64,000 nucleotides of DNA from Rutstroemia sp. NJR-2017a BVV2 (taxonomy: Eukaryota > Ascomycota > Leotiomycetes > Helotiales > Rutstroemiaceae). Position 1 is the first letter of the stretch. Each line of letters opens with the position of its first letter. A program made the position numbers and the translations under genes. Below, piece by piece: positions 1 to 11,151 of the stretch. Under the pieces are notes generated by a model that saw only the letters and a list, made by a program, of their open reading frames with translations, had not been told where the DNA came from and made no database searches. The stretch spans positions 682,001 through 746,000 of the forward strand of contig NJPS01000012.1 of NCBI GenBank assembly GCA_002946415.1, written 5' to 3'.

Positions 1-69
1 TTCCACGGCCTTTGGATAGGCGACGAAGGATTCGGTCGATGACTTCCTATGACCTGCCGATGCGGGCAT
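1..69 (-). CDS. Amidase, first 23 codons (partial, copy A)
   Basis: The ATG is at 69 on the minus strand and the reading continues off the left edge. It is identical to the start of the complete amidase gene at 51161-53135. Whether the rest of the gene lies left of the window cannot be seen. If it does, the duplication is longer than the window shows. Confidence 0.8.
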   Translation of the reverse strand, partial: MPASAGHRKSSTESFVAYPKAVE

Positions 70-76
70 ACTAAGT

Positions 77-100
77 GTTATAACCGGGGTTATAACCGGG
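77..100. repeat. 12-bp tandem duplication upstream of the amidase
   Basis: The 12-mer gttataaccggg occurs twice in a row, starting 8 bp upstream of the amidase ATG (minus-strand gene). It contains CGG triplets of the type bound by Zn2Cys6 regulators, but function is only a guess. It recurs at 53143-53166. Confidence 0.5.
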
Positions 101-590
101 AAGTGTGGCTACAAAGAAAGTGGAAAAGGAAAAGTTCAATGAGAATTGATCCAAATCCTCTCAAGATATGCGAGAAGAAAATGGTACAACGACGGTGGTG
201 ATTACACCGGCTTCCGAGTCGCTAGATAATCGATGACTGCAGCAATCCACTGTTGTCTTGCCTTGGAATATATGGCAATTGCGGTTGCTATGACTTAGTA
301 TATTTACTTGTAGTTGTAGTAAATAATATTCTGAGGAGACCTTTTTGCACAAGACATCACCGTAGCTCAAGAAATTCCACTAAGGGGGGCACAGCACCTG
401 CCGCCAATCATATATTCGCGAATATACCCATCAAAATATATAACTGTTATACACTATTCTGAATTAGTAGCTAACAATCTTACAATCCCAGTCCCTCCCG
501 TTGAGGGCCAGGAATTCGCCGGGTTGGGGCACCCATAGGTAGGTTATGATGACTAATGGGTACCCGGTGAGTCAGTTGAAGGCTACTATC

Positions 591-674
591 CCCTCCTATG
601 AATAAAGGTTAAATTTTTGATGGCAAGAGGAACATAAATTTAACCTTTATTCATAGGATTATTCATAGGAGGGA
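591..674. repeat. Perfect 23-bp inverted repeat (hairpin), MITE-like
   Basis: The left arm 594-616 is the exact reverse complement of the right arm 636-658, with a 19-nt loop. A second partial copy of the outer arm (attcataggaggg) follows at 661-673 and pairs with 591-603. Such a long perfect stem is unusual in fungal intergenic DNA and suggests a miniature inverted-repeat element or a transposon end. Copy B: 53657-53740. Confidence 0.7.
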
Positions 675-1383
675 ATAATACTTTCATTATATATTAGCTG
701 TCACGGGCCCTTTTATAGCATATACCACCCCTGCTTAGGTAGATGGGTAGGTTGGACAGCTCGAAAACCCACCTATAGGTACCCGTAGATAGATAGATCA
801 AAGGGGTATAATCACTAACCCATGGGTACTTATTTCGCAGCCTACTGTTGAGTACTGGCTGGAAAACTTACCGGAACTATTGATATATTCATGTGAAATG
901 ACCTAATGACTATGTACGCTCAGATTTGATCTACCTTACCACAGATCGCGGGAGTCGTTCAGGGTACTAGTGAGAACCATTATTTCAAGTAGTCTTCAAT
1001 AATACCCAGGTTAATACATATATTTCAGCGATCTATTCCCGGAAGCTGCATTCCAATCCTTTATTCATTTTCTTCCATCTCATCAGCTGTCAGTAATCAC
1101 GGTCAATTTCACGGTCAATCTCCTTGATTAGCAGTCAGTATGTTCATAGTCAGTCTTGTCGAGCAACGAAGGCGACGCGACCGTGCAGGAAGCTTTATCA
1201 ACCTTGGTCATCTATATGATGCTGGCATCATAGCTGCTAAACAGTCAAAAGTACACATTCGCATAGCTTTCTTTGCCGGAATCTCTATGTCTGAACCAGA
1301 TTTCCTGTGAGATCACCTTTCCAAGCTCAAACCCTCGCACTTCCCGCCTAGCTCTGAAGTACTAACTTTGCATAAATTTGCAG

Positions 1384-1906
1384 TTCCGGGGTTGACCCTA
1401 TCGTAACATGTTCGCGACAGCAATTCGACATGGTAAGGTCTTTCGGCGCGACCGCCGTTTTCGACTACACATCCCCCTCTGTAGGTAGCGATATAAGCGC
1501 ATATACCAATGGACGACTCCGTTACGCACTTGACTGCATCACTGACCAAGCTTCTGCCGAATGCTGCTACAATGCTATGGGACGTACTGGTTGCTCCTAT
1601 ACATCTCTGGAAGTATGTCCAGCTGAATTGCGACCAAGAGAAGGGGTGAAATACGATTTTTTCTTGGCTCTTGAAGGGTTTGGAAAGGATTTGAAGCTTG
1701 GCGGAGAGTATGCACGCACTGGTTCCACGGACAAGAAAGCGCTCGCTATCACGCTTTTCAGAATGATGCAAAAGCTACTCGATGAAAGTATATTGAAAAC
1801 ACACCCGACTGAGATAATTGGTGAAGGATTTGACAAGATTTTGGAAGGATTGGAAATTTTGAAAAAAGGCGAAGTGAGAGGTAAAAAGCTTGTTGTAATA
1901 ATTTGA
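1384..1906 (+). pseudogene. Trans-acting enoyl reductase (LovC-like MDR), C-terminal remnant
   Basis: The frame reads GVDPIVTCS, a divergent form of the NADPH-binding segment before FDMVRSFGATAVFDY, then RYALDCITD and a C-terminal GEVRGKKLVVII. This is the order seen in zinc-free medium-chain reductases that act as trans enoyl reductases with polyketide synthases. A possible acceptor (tttgcag) sits at 1377-1383. Upstream I find no glycine-rich Rossmann motif and no N-terminal catalytic half in any frame, so only about the last 170 of about 370 residues remain. No PKS is nearby. I read it as a relic of a secondary-metabolite gene; a distant 5' exon is possible but I see none. Confidence 0.65.
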
Positions 1907-3622
1907 TTTGATTTTGTAAATAATTGCAGAAGTTGCCATTACCCATGATCTTGATTGGCTGGGTGACTACAGGGGGGACTGTTCCTCATACAGTATTGCT
2001 GAGGAGGATGTCTTGGAGATGGTGCTCTGGCAATACACATTAGTTAACACAGACAAATAAGGCGATCCACTAGACGGAAAATCTACGTGGGTAGAAGCTA
2101 CGGTCCGCGAGTTGAAAGGAAAACACACTTTCCGGTGGCCTACAATGAAATTAATGACTCCATTACTACCTGATATCCCGCTCCATGTAATAGGGGTTCA
2201 ATGCTCGAGCTCCTCAGAGACAGGCAGAGCGAGTCTCGATAGGATTTCCGGAACAATTCATAACACCGAATCTTACTTTACAGGTCTTCCTCGTTTCAGC
2301 AAAGCCGTACCCTTCATATTCTCACCCGGGATCTGCGGCAGTATGAAAATCGGCTCCGGTGGGCCTTCCTGCACGACACTAGACGAATCCTGAAAATATA
2401 TATTATGTTATTAAAATTACCGATTCCATACGCTCCGTGCAGAACCGCACATCAACGAACTGGAGGACGCCGCTCATACAATCATCCAATCTCCCAAGGA
2501 ACATGTCGGGTAAAGATGGGCCCAAAATCACCCACTTTGATCGGCCACTCAGACCTGAACTTCTGCATGCAATGGAAGAAGCCCACAGGCACGTTGCTTC
2601 TTCCCTCATATGCCATTAGCACCTAGCGGTAGCGAGCGCGTGGACGCATCCTTACTTGGTGGCTAGTGAGCATTGGACACGGGTTGTAGACGCGCGTGTT
2701 TTACCGCCACTGTTTATTTTAGTGGCGTTGATGATATGGGCAACAGGCTGCGTAGTGCTAGGGATCATGTACGGTTTCGGGGAGAGGTTGGATTCCTTTT
2801 TCACTGTTAGAAGTATGTACTAATATTGTCTTTGATAGCTGATCTTGATCCGGTAGAAGTTATGCGACGATAGGGGTTCGCTTAGTTGAGAAGGGGGTGC
2901 TGATGTATCTATTTTTGGAGGATAGTAGATGCGGCTGTTGATGCTATTCAGCCCCACTGCTTTAAATCAATACCTATTACATATATTCTGTATTAAAGCG
3001 ATACAAGCCTCTATATGGGTAGATTTGGTGGCTAGATGGGCGCCGTACGGAGGGGGTTCACCTACAGCCGGTGCGAGGAGTATATAACGACCAGCTGGAA
3101 GATGTTGCGGCTGTACCACGCGGGGAAGCAGCACCCCGGGGCTCTAAGCAAGAAGGATCCGGGTACGTAGGCCAAGGTCGAGCTGCAGACCTTCTTTTCA
3201 GCTCCAGGTCGAGCGGTCTATTTATTTTATATAACAACCAAGCCGTGGGTAGAGCCATCCGTTGTCGCATTTGTGGTTGTAGTTCAGAACCAATATGCCA
3301 TTTCAAGTGGTGATTGGCTAGGCACAAAAAGGCGCCAGGCACACTACCAGTCACTAATTGACATTATTAAGTTTTTTTCGAGCTGTGCGTATGAAAGATT
3401 TGTGTATTATCAATCAGTTATAGTATTCCTAGTAGAATAAAACAGTAAAACTTCTTTATATATCTGCAAATCAACACTCAATTGATCTACATATCCTATA
3501 AATAATTTCACCGCACTCCAATATAACACCCAAGAAACTTGTAAATACATTATATTGAACTTGTCAAGTTTCATTTTGGCAAATCTTTTCCATCAACTTG
3601 CAGAATTCAAAGTATCCAATGC
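1907..3622. other. Intergenic, no convincing gene
   Basis: Short open frames occur, the longest about 90 codons (2112-2393 plus), and a protein-like stretch lies near 2450-2515. None has a start, splice context or motif I recognise. They may be decayed coding sequence. The 3' half (3360-3560) is AT-rich. Confidence 0.4.
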
Positions 3623-4069
3623 TTACTGCAGGGTCGTCAAACGATACTCATTACCAGCTTTCAATGGCTTTCCAGGTCCGCTCGTGATTCCAATAAACTG
3701 GCACTGCCCAACAATATCTTTCGTTGCAATGTTGAATTTGACGCTGTTCGCGAAATCACAAGTATCGCCTCCTGTGTTGCCAACTTGAAGAGCTGAGTTT
3801 GTGCCGATGAACTGCTCGTCGATTTCGTCGATCAAAAGAGAAGAGTATAGCTCATTCGGATAGATGTAGCAGGATTCATCGCCGTATACAGTCCTGGTGT
3901 AGATTGTAGGCGGTACAGTAGTTGTGCAATTGTTATCGGAGAAGAATATGACGTTGATGGAGGGGCCGGAACTCCTCTCAGCGAGACTTTGGGTTGAGAG
4001 GGGAGTTGCTTGGACCGTTGACGATAGGAGAAGCGGGACAAGAGAGAGGAGAACAGAAGGCGAAAACAT
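3623..4069 (-). CDS. Small secreted cysteine-containing protein (effector-like)
   Basis: An intronless 148-aa protein. Residues 1-21 form a clear signal peptide: a hydrophobic stretch ending in VQA before TPLSTQ. The mature part is about 127 aa with four cysteines at 48, 67, 104 and 123, enough for two disulphides, and no recognisable domain. Size, secretion and even cysteine number fit the loose class of fungal small secreted proteins, which includes effectors but also many with other roles. The start is the only ATG that gives a signal peptide. It lies 0.8 kb from, and divergent to, the HET gene. Function unknown. An identical copy is at 56689-57135. Confidence 0.75.
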   Translation of the reverse strand: MFSPSVLLSLVPLLLSSTVQATPLSTQSLAERSSGPSINVIFFSDNNCTTTVPPTIYTRTVYGDESCYIYPNELYSSLLIDEIDEQFIGTNSALQVGNTGGDTCDFANSVKFNIATKDIVGQCQFIGITSGPGKPLKAGNEYRLTTLQ

Positions 4070-4896
4070 TTTGATGGATTGGTGGTGGATTTTCGAGCAG
4101 GTTTAATCTTAAGAGTAATTAACGAGAGGGATGTTGATGATGCTGTGCTGTTTCGAAATGATGTTCTGGTTTAATATTGTGTTGCAAGAAAACTATGAAG
4201 AAGAATGTATTCAGCTTTATACTTTTGGCCACGATGGCGAACAACTATTGCTGTAAGCAAATACGAGTAGATACCCGAGTAGATACCCGTGTAGATACCC
4301 GTTGTGGGCATCACTGTAAGCAAATACGAGAAGATGTTCGTTGTGGGCATCACTTGTAAGCAAATACGAGAAGCTGCCATGTATGGGCATTATTCAGCAC
4401 CGGAGACCGTTAGGTAAGCTGCGAAGTAAACCCAGTGGTTGGGGCACCTATAGGTGGGGATTATGATAACCAATAGGGGTGGCTGTCGGAATTCTCCGCG
4501 CACGGGCCATAAACGGCTATTTTCATCACCTCAATTACCCACGATGGAGACGAAAAGGCGTTTCGTATTATTGCGTCAGAGTGTAGACGAGGACAAAAGA
4601 ACAGCGATCCAGCCAAACGATTTTCTCTAAGCAAAGTCGTATCTAATAATACTTCTCTAAGAATTTCCAAATATTCGCACACATTCGCGCATCGTTATTG
4701 TTGATGCTCGAGCTACACCAAATTTGTGTGGTTGAGTACCGACCATGTTCGACCACGAGTGTAAAATACAGATATTAGTATAGAATCACAAGCTTTATCC
4801 TCTATTTGAGGTATATATATCTGATATGTAATCCTAATCACTATCCTAATCACTATCACGATCGCTCACGTCCGATAAAGCCTCTCAAGATTTCTA
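4070..4896. other. Divergent intergenic region with minisatellite
   Basis: This is the upstream region of both the secreted-protein gene (minus) and the HET gene (plus). It holds a short tandem repeat (4252-4394) and a third member of the 'ggttggggcacc' dispersed motif (about 4438-4485). Just before the HET start there is 'cctaatcactat' repeated twice (about 4835-4858) and TA-rich sequence (about 4810-4830) that could act as a core promoter. Confidence 0.45.
4252..4394. repeat. Minisatellite with nested repeats
   Basis: The unit beginning tgtaagcaaatacgag occurs at 4252, 4314 and 4355, each followed by a variable part and gtgggcatcac or similar. Inside the first unit the 12-bp tagatacccgag/tg is repeated three times (4268, 4280, 4292). 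The array is non-coding as far as I can tell. Copy B: 57318-57460. Confidence 0.75.
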
Positions 4897-6657
4897 ATGA
4901 ATACCTACAACACACCTCTCAACTCGACGAAGAAGGAGATTCGTGTCCTTATCCTCGAGCCTTCTAGTACTGATTACCCGATCAAATGCTCGACAAAGGT
5001 TGTCTCCCTTCTCAGTGAACCACAATATGAAGCTTTATCATATGTCTGGGGTGATGTGTCAATTAGAGACAGCATAGTGCTGGACGGGGGTCCCTTCCTT
5101 GTCACAAAGAACCTAGCTATAGCGCTGCACCACCTGCGCCTTCCGGACAAACCACGAAGGCTCTGGGTTGATGCACTTTGTATTAATCAGAATGATATGA
5201 AAGAAAGGAATGAACAAGTTGCGATGATGGGCGAGGTATACCTTCATGCGAAGCCGGTAGTAATTTTCCTGGGAGAAGCGTTTGATGATAGCGACGAAGC
5301 GTTGGGGTTCATCTCTACGGTCAGCGAGGAGGCTGAGATTACCGAAGAAATTTCTATCAGATTCTTTTCATTCTATATGAGGCTTGTTGAGAAGGAGTGG
5401 TTCACGCGGTTATGGACGGTTCAGGAATTGGTACTTGCCACTCAAGATCCGCTCATTGGGTGTGGATTTGCTTGGACGACGTGGAGCAAGCTGTTGAAAT
5501 TATGGCAGAAAGTGGCTCGGAAAGAATTTTCGAAGATGGGTATGGTCATTATGGACACGAAAGAAAGGAGTGCAGATAATCAAGGAGAACTTTCAGGCGT
5601 TCTTCCTAATTGCATCAAGGTCGATCTTCTCAACAATTTACGCACCGCAGTGTGTAACAGCGGAGGCGAAGAGCTACAGGATCTGCTCCTCAATACGGTC
5701 TCAGCAAATGCAACTGAGCCAAAAGATAGAGTATATGGACTACTTGGAATGATGCACAACGAGGATAGACAGCTCCTGACTGTCGATTATGGCCGAACGT
5801 TAGGAGTCGTCTATGCTGAAGCAATTGCTCATATTTTTCGAAAAGGGACAGGTCCATACCTTCTTTCTGGCATGGAACTGGCAGGGAAATCACCATCAGA
5901 TCCATCATTACCATCATGGGTACCTGTATTAGGGAGTAAGACCTTAACGAGTCCAATCCGTTACCATCCCCCTGGAGTTGGCGTATCGGGAGCTGGCAGC
6001 GGCGCCAAGAATGGAATCGTCGACCCTGATCTCAAGACCCTTCGTGTGAGAGGCATGCATATCGATATTGTTTATGAGAAAGAAAGATTTGGCGAGGGAA
6101 AAGGGCTTCTAGCACAGTTACCGAGGATAGAAGCTTTGGTGACTAAAGCTCATGAACTTGCGAAGTCCAAATCAGAGCATCGTCCGTACCTCAACAATTT
6201 CAAGAATAAAGAGCCACTTTGGCGAACATTAATCGCAAATAAAGCATACAGTGGGTCTGTAAGGGAGATTGCTCCAGAAATATACGGGGAAATGTACGAA
6301 AGTCTGCTGAAGCAGCAGAGCAGGGATGGAGTGGAGGGGAATAACATGGAGGATTTTACTCGAGATTATAGATTAGCTTTGTTGAATCATTTACCCGGAG
6401 GCTGTTTCTTCATCACCGAAACTGGCTTCTATGGGATCAGTGAAGATACGACTGAGGTCGGAGACCACTTGGCGATTTGGTTTGGCACCCCAGCTCCATT
6501 TGTATTGAAGCCAATCTCACACTCAGGCAAGGTAACTGGCGGGGGAGCCTATTCTGTCCGTGGTGTGGCTTACGTTGCTGGTATAATGGATGGAGAAATT
6601 GTTGACGAGGTGTATTGCGAAGATTTGGAAGATGATATCGTCTTTATTGTACAGTAG
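4897..6657 (+). CDS. HET-domain protein (heterokaryon incompatibility type)
   Basis: A 586-aa intronless protein. The HET domain (PF06985) is clear: YEALSYVWGD at residues 44-53, LWVDALCINQND at 89-100 and WFTRLWTVQEL at 168-178. The last two thirds (about 200-586) is the variable C-terminal region usual in these proteins, with a fairly conserved NATEPKDRVYGLLGM segment. HET proteins trigger cell death after fusion of unlike hyphae, acting in the cytoplasm; which allele or partner this one senses cannot be read from sequence. It starts at the first ATG of the frame, shortly after a TA-rich leader. All HET motifs are intact. An identical copy is at 57963-59723. Confidence 0.92.
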   Translation: MNTYNTPLNSTKKEIRVLILEPSSTDYPIKCSTKVVSLLSEPQYEALSYVWGDVSIRDSIVLDGGPFLVTKNLAIALHHLRLPDKPRRLWVDALCINQNDMKERNEQVAMMGEVYLHAKPVVIFLGEAFDDSDEALGFISTVSEEAEITEEISIRFFSFYMRLVEKEWFTRLWTVQELVLATQDPLIGCGFAWTTWSKLLKLWQKVARKEFSKMGMVIMDTKERSADNQGELSGVLPNCIKVDLLNNLRTAVCNSGGEELQDLLLNTVSANATEPKDRVYGLLGMMHNEDRQLLTVDYGRTLGVVYAEAIAHIFRKGTGPYLLSGMELAGKSPSDPSLPSWVPVLGSKTLTSPIRYHPPGVGVSGAGSGAKNGIVDPDLKTLRVRGMHIDIVYEKERFGEGKGLLAQLPRIEALVTKAHELAKSKSEHRPYLNNFKNKEPLWRTLIANKAYSGSVREIAPEIYGEMYESLLKQQSRDGVEGNNMEDFTRDYRLALLNHLPGGCFFITETGFYGISEDTTEVGDHLAIWFGTPAPFVLKPISHSGKVTGGGAYSVRGVAYVAGIMDGEIVDEVYCEDLEDDIVFIVQ

Positions 6658-6769
6658 AGAGGGCTGCTCGGCTGTCACTATGCTGAGCGTTGGCCACTGG
6701 GCAATGCTTCTATCTATGCCGCCCGGATCTACAAGTTCGAGATAAAAATAGAAACATCAAGATCGACTT

Positions 6770-7288
6770 CTACCTATATCCGGCATTCTCCACCTCATCA
6801 TCGAATAAGGTCGGCTCTTGCCTATAGTGGATTACAATGCTCTTCACCTTGGTATAACTCTTAAAAGCTTCAAGCCCGTAGCTCTTCCCAAGCCCACTCT
6901 CTTTGAATTCCCTCCATAGTGACGACGGATCATTCAGATGATATCCGTTGATCTAAAAAAATCACGTATCAAGTTTTTCAGCAACGCGATGAGCTTACTA
7001 GTAATTGAAATCATTCGTCCATACTGATATATCAAGTACAGGGGAAGTAGAATTTGTAATTTTAACGATCTCTTCCCCAGATTCCCACTTGATAAGAGCG
7101 ATTATAGGACAAAAGACCTCGTTATATGAAAGATTGCTTCCAGTATATATCTCGATTAGAGGTGGTTGGAAGAAGAATTCTCTGCTATCTATACTACTAG
7201 TCTCTCTACTATGGAGAACCTTTCCACTATCTATAACTATATGAGAAGTACATATAGAATATCTCTTTATACTAATATATAAGATCAT
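6770..7288 (-). pseudogene. Aldehyde dehydrogenase, degraded C-terminal remnant
   Basis: Two segments of an aldehyde dehydrogenase are recognisable on the minus strand. At 7288-6998 it reads FFFQPPLIEIYTGSNLSYNEVF followed by ISVWTNDF. At 6952-6770 it reads INGYHLNDPSSLWREFKESGLG, then EAFKSYTKVKSI, then a stop. A splice acceptor precedes the second segment, but the short linking segment expected between them is missing and a donor-acceptor join gives a stop. The catalytic cysteine and N-terminal three quarters are absent. The 7000-7290 part is AT-rich, with TAG/TAT runs suggesting mutation decay. Not functional. Confidence 0.75.
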
Positions 7289-7321
7289 TACTCCACTTTT
7301 CAGTTTAGCTATAGCTACTCT

Positions 7322-9110
7322 TTATCCTGACCTAGTAATTTTCGATGATATACCAGGCATACGATAACATTTCAAGTTGGTTAGCCGTATCACTAACGTC
7401 GATATAGCCTCGGACGATCCCACCGTATTCTTATTTTGCGTATTTTCCGCAACTTCAGTACCGAGCCCCTTAACATCAACTATTCTCCCCGCCAAATCGA
7501 CTTTCATACTTGTGCCTTCCTTCCCTGCCCCTCCGTGTGATCGTAATTCCAGTACTTCGCCCACGACACTCGCACTCATGCCTCCGCTATCCGCCACAGC
7601 AAGATCTGGCTCCAATTGAACCATAGAAGTCCGCCAGACGTATTGCACCGAGCACTTCCCCTCTGGTCGCCACATCTCCTTCTCCGGCGGACTCGTGAAA
7701 GCTACGATGAGCCTACTAGAGCTGTTTCCCTCCACCTTCAGATCCTCTCCCTGGATAAGCATCACGTGGAACCAGTCCTGCGCCGCTATGATCTTGTGCA
7801 GTACCTCGATGCTAAGCTCAGGCGTTGTGGCGAGATTGGCCACCAGGGTGGAGGCTTGCAGATCGAGTTGGAACTGGGACTCATTTTGGTGAAAGCGGTA
7901 ATTTGGCAGTTTTCCACTAAGGAAATGGGCAACATTCAGGAAGGATAGAGTGTTTGTGATACTGATTGAGAGAGTGGACTCGCCCTCAGCATGAAGAGCT
8001 TGCGGTACGGTAGTAAGTGTGAATATGGTAGCCCAGAGCTGGAAGAAATAGAAGATGAATGAAGACTAACCAGGCATAAGTCAGTTTGTGTTGATATAAA
8101 AACACTCGGGAGATGCTTATGCTTACAAATTCCGAGCTAAAGGCTTTGAACTGCTCACATGTCACATAATCATCGCTACCCGGGAATTGACAAGCCAAAA
8201 AGGTAGATGCAAGTTTAGAAGCTCGTGATACTTCGTCCGGGCCGGAAATGAAACCAGAGAACATAATATCTCCGGAGCGTTGGTACATGTCATGATAGAA
8301 CAGCCCAGCTCTCCAACGTCTATCTTCTGCGCGTTGCAGTAAGAAGATCTGAATCAAAATCTGCAAATCGGCTTTGCGTACTACAGTAGATGACCCTCGG
8401 ACTGTCGACCGCTTGTGGTCAGCAAGTATGAGGCGATGTGCAGCGGCTTCAAACTCCCAATCGGCTACCGTAGCTGGTCCATGGTGCAAATTCTCATTCA
8501 TGATTGGTTGCGTAAAAGCAATAGTATCTTTGATATCTTGAAGCTGGAGCAATTCCTGCGGATCCTGAGACTGGGTCTTTGATTGCGGCCAAGGAGTGCT
8601 CAAGCTCCTGAAGACAATACGCGTGAGTCGTGGCACCTTGTCGGTGTAGAAATTTTCTGTGATTGTGGGAAAAGGCCGACCATCTGACTTGACTCCTAAA
8701 AGCTCATAACCGCGTGAGACAATGAATGCAAATGCTCTCCTGAACGCTTTGACATCGATTTCTGGTTCGTTTGACCATGCCGAGAAAGGAAAGTAGGCGC
8801 CGGTGGAGAAGGTGTGCCAGAGTAGTGGTACGAAAGTAGTTACTGCTGGGTTTTCAGGTAGCCTGGCGTTAATATATCTAGCAAAGCTATCTCTATTCCA
8901 CACGTGTTTGCCGCTAGGATTGGTCATTGCATAGTTTGAGAAGATCTTCTCGACATCTTTGATACCATCTAGCAGTTGACCAAGTGTTTTATCCAGATGG
9001 TTTAGGCAAGAAGCAGAATTGATGTCTTCGAGATATCGCCGCGTCGATCGCTCAGCGGATGTCTTGCTGTGGCCGATCAGCGGTATGAGAAGGCGGTCTC
9101 GCCAGGCCAT
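7322..9110 (-). CDS. Conserved unknown protein, two exons
   Basis: Exon 1 is 9110-8127, the intron is 8126-8039 (GTAAGC...CTTCCAG, 88 bp) and exon 2 is 8038-7322, giving about 566 aa. The frame stays open across the join (AFSSEF then LWATIF). I chose the ATG at 9110 (MAWRDRLLIPLIGHSK); the frame is also open 53 codons upstream, but that stretch is low-complexity and basic. No signal peptide and no domain I can name. A hydrophobic stretch opens exon 2 (LWATIFTLTTVPQAL). The last 20 or so residues are poorly protein-like, so the true 3' end may be spliced differently. Copy B: 60388-62176. Confidence 0.6.
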
Positions 9111-9966
9111 TTTCTGCTGTTGAGATATTGTCAGAGGGTACAGAAGGAGAATTCCAGGTCTCGGGGAACAATTACCTGTAAATAAGGGGCGGCGGAGGCT
9201 AATCAACCGACGGTCCAGATTGCGCGGGGCCAGTTCGCTGCAGGGGATAGTTGCGCGAGGTTTAGGCACCGCGGGGCTTAACTATAATGGACGTTGAAAC
9301 TATATACTGGTAGATTTCTTTCTCATACAAATTTAGGGTGTGGTCCGAGCTTTTTAGTATAGTTATCTTTATATATTATCTGAGTGCGACGGCTTGGCCC
9401 TCCAAATATAGATGGTTACCTTCTGAGCCTAAGGTCCCTTGATCGTTATATAACCTGGTTGTAATATACATCTTAATTTTCCCATACAAAAAAGAATCGC
9501 TCACGGTGTGAACAAGGAGGAATAAAGTTAGGAAGATACAAAATAAGCTATATTTCGGGGATTGATAGCAATGAGATTAGAACTTCTATATATATAGAGA
9601 TAGTTGTTCTTGGATATCATTGTGTCGAGAGAGCTGATGCAAGAGATAGCTTACACGAATTCGTACAGTAAGGTGTGAAAAGACTTAACGTACCGACGCA
9701 TAGAAGCGTAGCAAGAGCATTTATTAACAATCACGATACTTCCCTCTCTTTATATGTCAAAGCTTACTTTTCAATGGCTTCTGATTTCACGCCTGACTTT
9801 CTTCTATATCTTTGTAAAACTGAGCAAACAACCTCCAACCAGAGCAGATTTATCCGGTCAGTGGAGTTCCCCCAAACCTGTACGTCTTTGGAATCATATG
9901 TATCAAGTCGCTCAAGAAGGCCTTCTAGGTCGGCCTGTATCGAAGCTTCATGTCTCACGCCCTTAT
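9111..9966. other. Intergenic with LTR-like relic
   Basis: Apart from the repeat fragment at about 9360-9475, I see no gene. Several frames overlapping 9675-10173 on the plus strand are shadows of the minus-strand gene at 9967-11071. Confidence 0.5.
9360..9475 (-). repeat. Dispersed LTR-like repeat fragment
   Basis: The reverse complement contains caagggaccttaggctcag within a longer match to 21305-21412, roughly three quarters identical over about 100 bp. Most differences are C/T or G/A, as expected after RIP. It is probably a solo LTR or transposon end. Copy B: 62426-62541. Confidence 0.65.
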
Positions 9967-11071
9967 CTATCCCATTTTATCCGAAAACAGAGAGTGTTCA
10001 TATTCATCTTCCCTTCCTTCAGCCTCGAGCGCAAGATACCCCGGAGCGTTCTGCTCAATCATTGCCGGCCAATTCTCTTCTGCTGGAATATGCTCGTCAA
10101 AGCCTGGCCTAGCTTTGAGTTCCGCAAAAATCTCCAGAATCGGCTTGGACATATCAATTCTACAACAGATTAGTGACTGTTACATTAGCGTCAGGATTGA
10201 TTTACGACTCACGGCTCTCCGAATTCGCCCTCTTCAATATCCGCGTTCGCCTGATCATAACCAGCGTTGAGTCTCTTTTCTGCCAATCCCTTTCCCAGCC
10301 CAAAGTACATATTAAACATCTGAAGTAGGTCCAGAACATAAGAGCGCATCTTCAACACTACCTCGCCGTTAGTGTCAATGTTGACAATCAACAACATGGC
10401 ATCCTCCAAAGAACGTTGATCGGCAAACACCCATTCGCTTATTGATCCAAACACAACCGTGCCATGAACCGTCATGGATATGGCAGAGAAATCAGCATTC
10501 TCAACCAGCGTCGTCTTCAAGAAGTCTTGGGGCTTAACACCAGCAGTCTGTGAATATGGCGATGCGGAGACAACCCCGACAGCACAGATACCGTCGTTGG
10601 ACCAGTAGAAGTCGTATGAGAGAATGCGAAGCTTAGTCCACAACGCTCGGTTACGAGGGGTATTAAGAGGAGCGATACAGGTGTACCATTGTGCATTAGA
10701 CTTGTCGCCTTTGGGGACGTACTGCTTCACCTCACGGTGATCCCAGAGGGGTGGCGATGCTGATGCACGTACGTGGTACTTGTCTCGGAGAGACTGCGGT
10801 GATTGAGCCCATTGCGAGACGAGGTCTCGTCGTTGTTTGACTTCGTACTCGTAGTCGGCTTCACCCACTGGTTTGACTGTCCATTTCTCCTATGTGGTGT
10901 CAGTATTGTCGCCACAGCGGAATGCGGCCAAGGTTCGATGGTGGGGTAAGAGTTTACCTTGACAAATAAGCGCCAGCCATTTGTTAGTCCATCAATTTTG
11001 TCTCCGGCGATAGGGACTTTGTCAAATTTGATGTAATCTGGTATGCCACCTGGCCAATATGAGAAAGGCAT
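9967..11071 (-). CDS. Conserved unknown protein, three exons (copy A)
   Basis: Exons 11071-10958, 10889-10213 and 10159-9967; introns 68 and 53 bp with GT-AG ends; the frame is kept across both joins, giving 327 aa. The protein starts MPFSYWPGGIPDYIKF and ends SLFSDKMG. It has no signal peptide. The middle (SAISMTVHGTVVFGS...VLDLLQMFNMYFGLG) looks like an alpha/beta domain of a single-domain cytosolic protein. I do not recognise the family. It is divergent to the paraoxonase-like fragment. The copy at 63033 onward loses exon 1 at the window end. Confidence 0.7.
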
Positions 11072-11151
11072 TTTGATGTGCCAAGGAGTTTGAGAATGGA
11101 GGAGGCTGCAAAGTCGAAATTGAAAGTGGGTGAAAATAGAGTTAAGCGATT

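Larger units (their letters stand above)
70..1383. other. Non-coding stretch with transposon-like relics
   Basis: I see no supportable gene. The stretch carries the amidase upstream region, a strong hairpin (591-674) and two related segments around 521-575 and 765-835 containing 'cacccataggt' / 'cacctataggt' followed by 'ggttatgat' / 'ggtataatc'. A third relative lies at about 4438-4485. These look like fragments of a short dispersed element. Confidence 0.5.
1..10934. repeat. Large direct repeat, copy A
   Basis: Every reading frame and non-coding landmark here recurs at +53,066 in 53067-64000, with identical translations and no spacing change, so there is no indel over 10,934 bp. The sequence lines I compared directly also match. 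The left edge is the window edge and the right edge is set by the end of copy B, so both true boundaries may lie outside. The segment holds the amidase start, a trans-enoyl-reductase remnant, a small secreted protein, a HET gene, an aldehyde-dehydrogenase remnant and two unknown genes. Confidence 0.97.

Noticed and set aside
1313..1771. 152-codon minus-strand frame
   Set aside because: Antisense shadow of the trans-enoyl-reductase remnant; no family motif.
2112..2626. Several 60-90 codon frames that look partly protein-like
   Set aside because: No motif, no splice pattern and no start context; may be decayed coding DNA but not supportable as genes.
9675..10270. Plus-strand frames of 100-145 codons
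   Set aside because: Lie opposite the last exons of the minus-strand 327-aa gene, whose splicing and frame are consistent.
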